The notes under the pieces: model-generated
Told to the model about the DNA's origin: nothing
The model's database searches: none
The model's input: the letters and a program-made list of their open reading frames with translations, nothing else
Position numbers and translations under genes: made by a program
NCBI GenBank assembly: GCA_003489345.1
Contig: DNIT01000027.1
Location: forward strand, 5,847-11,206
Length of the DNA: 5,360 nucleotides
Direction of reading: 5' to 3'
Source: Pelotomaculum sp.
Lineage (GTDB): Bacteria > Bacillota > Desulfotomaculia > Desulfotomaculales > Pelotomaculaceae
Part shown: positions 1 to 4,073 of the stretch, one piece after another
Position numbering within the stretch: the stretch's first letter is position 1
How the letters are laid out: each line of letters opens with the position of its first letter

Positions 1-293
1 TAACCCACGCTATTGTTGAAATATTGCAGTTTCTTGGCAAAGTAGCCGTTCTTGCCGTTGGGAACAACTGACACCAGCAACGGGGAGAGCACCTCGTAAA
101 ACTCGGGATAAGCGCGTTCCTCCCGGCCGTAGAGCTTCGCATTGCGGTAGCCGCTCAGGCCGAGCACCGCGCCCAACAGGCCCAGCAAAGCAACCCTGTG
201 GATATTGTTGTAGGTGAAATATACCTTGGCATTTACGTCTGGCTGCCGGAAGCACGCCGCCGGACCCGAAAGTGTGAAGCGCAAGCTTTTCAT
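1..293 (-). CDS. cas5: Cas5 (type I-B), N-terminal 97 residues, cut by window edge
   Basis: Only the first 97 codons lie in the window; the frame runs open off the left edge. The N-terminus starts with the first beta strand of a RAMP ferredoxin-like fold (MKSLRFTLSGPAACFRQP). It continues with the family's Tyr- and Gly-rich segment (TYNNIHRVALLGLLGAVLGL, residues 28-46) and the FNNSVG motif at 92-97. These match Cas5 of I-B systems, which caps the 5' handle of the crRNA in Cascade and contacts Cas8 and the first Cas7. In I-B, Cas6 rather than Cas5 normally cuts the pre-crRNA. The ATG at 293 is chosen because it follows an AAGGGGGGG stretch overlapping the cas7 stop, leaving a 10-base gap between the genes. 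Family identification is firm; the C-terminal domain cannot be assessed. Confidence 0.9.
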   Translation of the reverse strand, partial: MKSLRFTLSGPAACFRQPDVNAKVYFTYNNIHRVALLGLLGAVLGLSGYRNAKLYGREERAYPEFYEVLSPLLVSVVPNGKNGYFAKKLQYFNNSVG

Positions 294-296
294 AGG

Positions 297-305
297 CCCC
301 CCCTT
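297..305 (-). promoter_or_regulatory. cas5 ribosome binding site in a G7 tract
   Basis: On the minus strand the sequence TAAGGGGGGGCCTATG joins the cas7 stop codon (TAA) to the cas5 start. The purine-rich AAGGGGGGG serves as a weak, atypical Shine-Dalgarno sequence, unlike the GGAGG sites of the other genes in the operon. It overlaps the cas7 stop, so cas5 translation probably depends on ribosomes finishing cas7. Confidence 0.6.
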
Positions 306-1227
306 AAAAAATAGACTGGACAGTGCAGGGCAGCGCCGCAAAGTCAACTTCGACAGTGAAAGGATTTCTGTAAAGCTCGATCGATTGGATTTCGTCCTGA
401 TGCGGCGCCAGGACCTTCGCCAGTTTGGTAAGATCATATAAGACCTGCTCATCCTTTCTCTGCACCTTTACATACCTGTCCAAATTTGCTAAAAACAGCT
501 TACTGTCCTCCTTTAGCTCGATGAAAAGTGAAAGCTCATTTTCGCAGCCGCTTTTGGAATTGGTGTTGAAAGCCGTGGTAGCAACCCTTGCAGCCTTTTT
601 GAATTTTTCGTAGGCTTCTACGGTATAGCCATCAAACCCGTCAACCAGCTCAGTGAACTCCCCATAATTGGCGGGATTGACCGAGAAGGAGTACACGTAA
701 TGCGCCTCGTCGGTCATGATCTTGGTACCCATGGAGGAAGCTAATTTTCCTTCGCTCTTCTCATTGGAATTGCGAAAAGGAGAAAGTATCTCCTGCGTTA
801 ATACCTTGGTGCTTTGGAAGCGGTTGAATCCCTGGTTGATCTGTACCGCTCCCGTAATGCTGATGTTCTGCTTCTTTTCGGCAAAGGTAGCGCCGAAATT
901 CATTACGTCAACGGCGGAAAACAGCTTGCCCAAAACCTCGCTGGAGGAGGTCTTGTCATCCAAAGCGCCGAAAAGATAGGTATATCTTTCGTTTAAGTCC
1001 CGCGGCTGCATTTTTTCGCTGCCTTCGCCGCTCTTCATACTTTTGATGTAGAGCACCGGATCGCCCTGCAGCAGCCACATGCGCTTCATGGGGTATTTCA
1101 GCGCTTTGTCGCTGCCAAAGATGTCATTGTTGGCGGTCGTCTTGGGATAGCCGGACAGATCGGCGTTGAAGTTGGCCATATAAGCGCCAATGGCAAGAAT
1201 ACCGTATACTCTATTAGTCTTTTTCAT
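304..1227 (-). CDS. cas7: Cas7 / Csh2, crRNA-binding backbone subunit of type I-B Cascade
   Basis: This 307-residue protein matches the Csh2-type Cas7 family in length and motifs. The N-terminus RVYGILAIGAYMANFNADLS (6-25), followed by GYPKT and IFGSDKALKYPMKRMW (36-51), is the typical start of the RNA-recognition-like fold. The segment DVMNFGATFAEKKQNISITG (107-126) with VQINQGFNR after it is the family's most recognisable motif. SMGTKIMTDEAHYVYSFSVN (165-184) is a further conserved block. Several Cas7 copies polymerise along the crRNA spacer and kink it every sixth base; this is known for the family and not visible here. The start ATG overlaps the cas8b stop as ATGA and is preceded by AAGGAGGAG, so translation is coupled to cas8b. 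No frame damage is seen. Confidence 0.95.
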   Translation of the reverse strand: MKKTNRVYGILAIGAYMANFNADLSGYPKTTANNDIFGSDKALKYPMKRMWLLQGDPVLYIKSMKSGEGSEKMQPRDLNERYTYLFGALDDKTSSSEVLGKLFSAVDVMNFGATFAEKKQNISITGAVQINQGFNRFQSTKVLTQEILSPFRNSNEKSEGKLASSMGTKIMTDEAHYVYSFSVNPANYGEFTELVDGFDGYTVEAYEKFKKAARVATTAFNTNSKSGCENELSLFIELKEDSKLFLANLDRYVKVQRKDEQVLYDLTKLAKVLAPHQDEIQSIELYRNPFTVEVDFAALPCTVQSIF

Positions 1228-1634
1228 TTTAGGGCTCCTCCTTGTTTTGGTAATAAAGGTTCAATAATATTGTTTGCGGCAAAACCGTAAAACAGTGCAT
1301 CCAGATCGATGAATTCCTGGCTTTCAGGTGCATAAGAGGAAGCAACACTCAGCATTTTATTAAAGCGAGAATCGTTGATGTCAATGGCATGGGCATATTT
1401 TTGAAAATGTTTCCTATATTCCTCCTTGATATCCTTTAACTCCTTGGCTGCCGCAATGCCCCGCCACAGCACGTCGTAGTGTAGCATCTGCGCCTGGCTC
1501 AAACTGAAATAGTAGCGCAAAAGTTGCCCCACTGCCAAATAAAACTCCGTCCCACTTTGGCAAGAAACTGGTTCCTTAGTCTTGAGCACTTTTTCTTTTA
1601 AGTTCTCATAGGCGACTCTTATGGTGTCTCCCAT
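1224..1634 (-). CDS. cas11b: Predicted Cas11b small subunit, internal start within cas8b
   Basis: Codon 450 of cas8b is an ATG (1634-1632) preceded at eight bases by a perfect GAGGAGG (1649-1643). Initiation here gives a 136-residue protein in the same frame as Cas8b, beginning MGDTIRVAYENLKEK and ending with the Cas8b C-terminus. It is rich in predicted helices, as expected of Cas11. It is established for other type I-B, I-C and I-D systems that the small subunit is translated independently from inside the large-subunit gene and joins Cascade in multiple copies. Here the evidence is the ideal spacing of the site, the expected product size, and its position at the start of the helical C-terminal domain. 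GAG GAG GAA also simply encodes Glu-Glu-Glu, so chance cannot be excluded. No separate cas11 gene is visible. Confidence 0.7.
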   Translation of the reverse strand: MGDTIRVAYENLKEKVLKTKEPVSCQSGTEFYLAVGQLLRYYFSLSQAQMLHYDVLWRGIAAAKELKDIKEEYRKHFQKYAHAIDINDSRFNKMLSVASSYAPESQEFIDLDALFYGFAANNIIEPLLPKQGGALK

Positions 1635-2981
1635 ATCATTTTCCTCCTCAAGAAAGTAGTTCAATAACGAAAATCTGACGTTGAGCGCATGGCCAAGGGC
1701 GGGCACGTACTCCAAATTTTGCAGCCGGGCCAGGATTACCCTCATCGTCACCTTGTCAATACAGCTTTTGATGGGCAGGGTATCCCCCTTGCGCAGCCAG
1801 GCCCGCAGGGCCTCTCTTGACAGCATGATCTGGTCGGCAAGGGCCTGCGGCAGTTTGTCGGTCGCCTTGACACGCTCCACATCGTAATTGCGTACGAGTT
1901 GGAAGGCGTACAGGTTTTCATTGATGTGCGCCTCAACAGCGCTCAGCTTGTCCAGCCTGCCACCCTGGTATTTCGGTGCATCCAGATAATTCTCAAAGTT
2001 GATCGGCCTATCCATCCTGTCATTGAAGCTGGGCAGGAAGTCATAGTCATCGGCGGTGAGATCCATGCCCCGGTCAAAATGCAGATAGCTTACGGGCTTG
2101 CGCACATTGACCTCGCTTGCAACGGCAAACAGCTCCGGCGCATGATCCCCTACGGGGATGTAGCCGGCATAGAGGAACTTCCCCTCCCTTGTTTGCCCGT
2201 TTAGCCACAGGAACAGCTTGCGCAGCAAAACGGCTTCCTTGGTTGTGATCCGATAAGGTACTTTAAATGCCGCAGTCTTGTGTTCCAGGTAGGGCTTTTT
2301 GGCGTTCATGCCCATGTTGGTGTTGGACAGCCCCAGCACCTGACCGTCGACTGTAACATTATAGCTGTTGCTGTTGAATATTTTGGGCAACAGATAGCGA
2401 CCGCTCTCATAAGCGTAGGCTTCTTCGCCGGCATGCAGAAACAGCTTGATATAGCAGTTGTCTTTAATGTTATTCTGCTTTATCCGCTCCGCAACCGCCT
2501 CCAATGAGGATAGAAAGCGCTTTTTGCTTGCCTGAACTGCCTCCGGCTGAAGCGGCTCATAGCCGGCTGCGGCGAGGATCCCGGCACTCTCTTTATCTTT
2601 GGTGACCAGTAAAGCATTAAAATAGCGTTCGATATGCTCCCGCAATTTTGGATACACGGCGCCTTCCTGCAAGAAAGTGTCATGCTTGCAAAATAGGCTG
2701 AACAGATTATTACTGTGGATTTGCTTTTTCGGATCAACGGACTTGTTCATTTCTATCATACTGCTGAAAAAATCCGCCTTTTTGAACCACTCAACCAACA
2801 GATCGTTTTCGGGCAAGCTGGATTTCTTCGCCACATAGAGCTCATCCATGCTGCCATCCTCGTTCAACCGCAGGTACAGCCCGGGCTTGAGCTGATAATG
2901 CTCCAAAACCATGGTGTCCATATCGAATTCCGGGTATTGCGCCTCATGGTTTTTAAACTCATTTAACAATTCCTGTAACAT
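1224..2981 (-). CDS. cas8b: Cas8b / Csh1, large subunit of type I-B Cascade
   Basis: This 585-residue protein sits between cas6 and cas7, the normal place for the I-B large subunit, and has the usual length of the Csh1 group. Recognisable family features are the early SNNLFSLFCK (90-99), the central block ESGRYLLPKIFNSN (192-205) followed by GLSNTNMGMNAKKPYLEHKT (217-236), and KVPYRITTKEAVLLRKLFLWL (240-260). The last 136 residues are predominantly helical and correspond to the small-subunit-like domain. Known role: it contacts the crRNA 5' region, recognises the PAM and recruits Cas3. Cysteines are scattered (98, 176, 407, 474) with no CxxC zinc knuckle. The start is the ATG at 2981, seven bases after GAGGAGG; an ATG at 2985 is out of frame and too close to that site. 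An internal start at codon 450 probably yields Cas11b. Confidence 0.93.
   Translation of the reverse strand: MLQELLNEFKNHEAQYPEFDMDTMVLEHYQLKPGLYLRLNEDGSMDELYVAKKSSLPENDLLVEWFKKADFFSSMIEMNKSVDPKKQIHSNNLFSLFCKHDTFLQEGAVYPKLREHIERYFNALLVTKDKESAGILAAAGYEPLQPEAVQASKKRFLSSLEAVAERIKQNNIKDNCYIKLFLHAGEEAYAYESGRYLLPKIFNSNSYNVTVDGQVLGLSNTNMGMNAKKPYLEHKTAAFKVPYRITTKEAVLLRKLFLWLNGQTREGKFLYAGYIPVGDHAPELFAVASEVNVRKPVSYLHFDRGMDLTADDYDFLPSFNDRMDRPINFENYLDAPKYQGGRLDKLSAVEAHINENLYAFQLVRNYDVERVKATDKLPQALADQIMLSREALRAWLRKGDTLPIKSCIDKVTMRVILARLQNLEYVPALGHALNVRFSLLNYFLEEENDMGDTIRVAYENLKEKVLKTKEPVSCQSGTEFYLAVGQLLRYYFSLSQAQMLHYDVLWRGIAAAKELKDIKEEYRKHFQKYAHAIDINDSRFNKMLSVASSYAPESQEFIDLDALFYGFAANNIIEPLLPKQGGALK
1235..1243 (-). 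promoter_or_regulatory. cas7 ribosome binding site with ATGA stop/start overlap
   Basis: Minus-strand AAGGAGGAG lies seven bases before the cas7 ATG, inside the last codons of cas8b. The ATG (1227-1225) and the cas8b TGA (1226-1224) share bases as ATGA, the classic arrangement for termination-reinitiation. The strong site fits the need for Cas7 in several copies per complex. Confidence 0.85.
1643..1649 (-). promoter_or_regulatory. Internal ribosome binding site for Cas11b
   Basis: GAGGAGG on the minus strand is followed by an 8-base spacer (AAAATGAT) and then the ATG at 1634. It is as good as the sites in front of cas8b and cas7. The out-of-frame ATG inside the spacer, only three bases after the site, is too close to be favoured and would not produce a Cas protein. 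Confidence 0.65.
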
Positions 2982-2988
2982 TCATTCA

Positions 2989-2995
2989 CCTCCTC
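2989..2995 (-). promoter_or_regulatory. cas8b ribosome binding site overlapping the cas6 stop
   Basis: The minus-strand sequence TAGAGGAGGTGAATGAATG contains the cas6 stop (TAG), then GAGGAGG, a 7-base spacer and the cas8b ATG. The site shares its first base with the cas6 stop codon, so cas8b translation is probably coupled to cas6. Confidence 0.8.
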
Positions 2996-3684
2996 TACTT
3001 CGCTAGACAATATCCAAAACCAATCGCATTTTTTTCGCAAACCCCCCCGCTTAAAGCGATAAAGGCAAGCCGCTGTGCCCATGCGTTAGGTTTGACAGCC
3101 AGCCGTACCTTATGCCCCAGGAGCGAAGTGCCTTTGTAGCTCACGATGACTGGTTTTCTATTAAGCAAGTCAATCCGCTCAAAGAAAAGCTCGTCCGGCT
3201 CCACAAAGGAAACATCCTGGGCCTTACACTTTTTTACCGCATTCATTTGAATTCGGTCAGCCAGTAACCCTATACCGTTCTCCGGCATCCAGCAACGGTT
3301 GTTTAACGTAGAAATGATTGGCGTCAGACTGATCAGCTCGTTGATATGGGTTTGCAAATAGCTCCGTAATTCAATAGATATCACCTTGGCAATCCCTTTT
3401 GCCCTTGGCAGATAGGCTTTCATCGCGCTTGCGAAACCCAGATCCCTCGTCCGCAGGTGGAAACAATACATTCGCTCCTTACGGTAAATTCGATCCGGCT
3501 CCAGAGGATAGGGCGCACAAAAAACATAGGGTTTATACCTATTTTGATGGTGCATCGTTTTGAGTTGCTCGTCGAACGTCATTGCTTGGCTACTCAAACC
3601 CGCCAGGCCGGATTGCACTTCACGCATGGGCACGTCCTTCTCAAAGCGGATGGCGGATACCACCTCATAAAAGCAACAATCCAT
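2995..3684 (-). CDS. cas6: Cas6, pre-crRNA processing endoribonuclease
   Basis: This 229-residue protein has the two marks of Cas6. First, after the N-terminal ferredoxin-like strand (CFYEVVSAIRFEKDVP, 4-19), the segment LKTMHHQNRYKPYVFCAPYP (41-60) carries the expected catalytic histidine (H45 or H46) with nearby Tyr50 and Lys51. Second, the C-terminal glycine-rich loop SGGVCEKNAIGFGYC (212-226) is the hallmark of RAMP endonucleases. Known role: it binds each CRISPR repeat hairpin and cuts at its 3' base, leaving an 8-base 5' handle, and in I-B it often stays on the crRNA. It is the first gene of the operon, 13 bases ahead of cas8b. The start is fixed by GGGAGGTGA six bases upstream and by the complete first strand. 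The loop is encoded across a G7 and an A7 tract. Confidence 0.93.
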   Translation of the reverse strand: MDCCFYEVVSAIRFEKDVPMREVQSGLAGLSSQAMTFDEQLKTMHHQNRYKPYVFCAPYPLEPDRIYRKERMYCFHLRTRDLGFASAMKAYLPRAKGIAKVISIELRSYLQTHINELISLTPIISTLNNRCWMPENGIGLLADRIQMNAVKKCKAQDVSFVEPDELFFERIDLLNRKPVIVSYKGTSLLGHKVRLAVKPNAWAQRLAFIALSGGVCEKNAIGFGYCLAK

Positions 3685-3690
3685 GAATAA

Positions 3691-3699
3691 TCACCTCCC
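3691..3699 (-). promoter_or_regulatory. cas6 ribosome binding site
   Basis: GGGAGGTGA on the minus strand lies six bases before the cas6 ATG. It is a near-perfect match to the 3' end of 16S rRNA and decides the cas6 start. Confidence 0.85.
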
Positions 3700-3722
3700 A
3701 AAAAAATCAATGTTATTTGTTC

Positions 3723-3742
3723 TTAATCATATATTTGGTTAA
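3723..3742. promoter_or_regulatory. Imperfect inverted repeat over the -10 box, candidate operator
   Basis: TTAATC (3723-3728) and GGTTAA (3737-3742) form an imperfect 6-base inverted repeat (5 of 6) with an 8-base centre. It overlaps the -10 box of the cas promoter, so a bound repressor would block initiation. In such AT-rich DNA short repeats arise by chance, and no regulator gene is nearby. Confidence 0.25.
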
Positions 3743-3755
3743 TTTTTCTTGTCAA
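3726..3755 (-). promoter_or_regulatory. Housekeeping sigma promoter of the cas operon
   Basis: On the minus strand a perfect -35 box TTGACA (3755-3750) is followed by an 18-base spacer and the -10 box TATGAT (3731-3726; five of six match TATAAT). Upstream DNA is rich in A and T tracts and could act as an UP element. Transcription should start near 3719, giving a leader of about 35 bases before cas6. This predicts constitutive or repressor-controlled expression of the operon. Start site and strength are inferred from sequence only. Confidence 0.8.
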
Positions 3756-3840
3756 GCAATTTTTATTATTTTTTCTACATTTTTAGAGAGATTTAGGATA
3801 TTATATTTATTAAGAAACAGACAATAAGAGCAAACTGTGT

Positions 3841-3876
3841 ATTGAAATATGTTTTTTGTTCTGCTTATATTTCAAT
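3841..3876. repeat. Perfect 10-base inverted repeat with ATTGAAAT arms
   Basis: ATTGAAATAT (3841-3850) and its exact complement ATATTTCAAT (3867-3876) flank a 16-base centre. The pair could form an AU-rich hairpin or a protein site. Each arm reads ATTGAAAT outward-in, identical to the 3' end of many type I CRISPR repeats, which becomes the crRNA 5' handle. No second copy of a full repeat is nearby, so it is not an array. Confidence 0.55.
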
Positions 3877-3902
3877 CCGCAACCTTCACATTAGATGTCA
3901 TC

Positions 3903-3918
3903 GCAGCATAATTGCTGC
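3903..3918. repeat. Small perfect hairpin GCAGCA-TAAT-TGCTGC
   Basis: A 6-base perfect stem (3903-3908 with 3913-3918) closes a 4-base loop. On neither strand is it followed directly by a T run, so it is not a typical intrinsic terminator. Its role is unknown and chance is possible. Confidence 0.35.
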
Positions 3919-3959
3919 CCTTAAACCGTACACATGATGTTTGCTTCAATTGAACAGCG

Positions 3960-3995
3960 CAGCGCCCCCTTGCCGTAATGGGAAAGGAGGCGCTG
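3960..3995. repeat. GC-rich stem-loop, 11 of 12 pairs
   Basis: CAGCGCCCCCTT (3960-3971) pairs with AAGGAGGCGCTG (3984-3995), with one C/A mismatch and a 12-base loop. It is the most stable structure in the spacer. Read rightward, its 3' arm contains a consensus ribosome binding site, so the hairpin would hide that site. No T tract follows on either strand, which argues against a classic intrinsic terminator. It could still stabilise the 3' end of the mRNA from the gene at 4074-5360, which reads toward it. Confidence 0.6.
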
Positions 3996-3997
3996 TC

Positions 3998-4021
3998 ATG
4001 AGAAGACTATGTGAGAAATAA
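3998..4021 (+). other. Seven-codon reading frame behind a strong ribosome binding site
   Basis: AAAGGAGG (3983-3990) stands seven bases before an ATG that opens the frame MRRLCEK followed by TAA. Spacing and site quality are those of a real gene start, but the product is only seven residues. It may be a leader peptide, the stump of a gene lost by deletion, or coincidence. A second tiny frame (MGKEALS, ATG at 3978) overlaps its start as ATGA. I do not claim it is expressed. Confidence 0.15.
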
Positions 4022-4040
4022 AATGAATAATTTTTTAGAC

Positions 4041-4067
4041 AGAAGGGGTATCAAAGAGGCCCTTTTT
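4041..4067 (+). terminator. Weak possible rightward intrinsic terminator
   Basis: AAGGG (4043-4047) pairs with CCCTT (4060-4064) around a 12-base loop. A short T run (4063-4067) follows, partly inside the stem. The stem is short and the loop large, so termination would be inefficient. It would end any rightward transcript from the intergenic region. Confidence 0.25.
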
Positions 4068-4073
4068 CGTGTT

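Larger units (their letters stand above)
3756..4073. other. AT-rich intergenic region without a convincing gene
   Basis: This stretch separates the cas promoter from the end of the right-hand gene. Up to about 3850 it is very AT-rich with long T and A runs. From 3877 it is more mixed and holds several short inverted repeats listed separately: hairpins at 3903 and 3960 and a perfect palindrome TTCAATTGAA at 3945-3954. No reading frame of useful length with protein-like composition is seen on either strand, and there is no tRNA, repeat array or recognisable riboswitch. Confidence 0.6.

Noticed and set aside
716..979. Plus-strand 87-codon frame opposite cas7
   Set aside because: It is an antisense shadow; the minus-strand Cas7 motifs are unambiguous and explain the sequence.
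1899..2204. Plus-strand 101-codon frame opposite cas8b
   Set aside because: It is an antisense shadow of a clearly coding gene, without a ribosome binding site or a recognisable protein motif.
2983..2985. Alternative cas8b start ATG four bases upstream
   Set aside because: It is out of frame with cas8b, only three bases from the GGAGG, and stops after eight codons.
3800..3805. Perfect TATAAT on the minus strand as a second cas promoter
   Set aside because: No acceptable -35 box lies at 16-18 bases (best is TTATTG), and such hexamers are expected by chance in this AT-rich stretch.
3960..3995. Intrinsic terminator of the right-hand gene
   Set aside because: The stem is strong, but no T tract follows on the minus strand, so it was listed only as a stem-loop.
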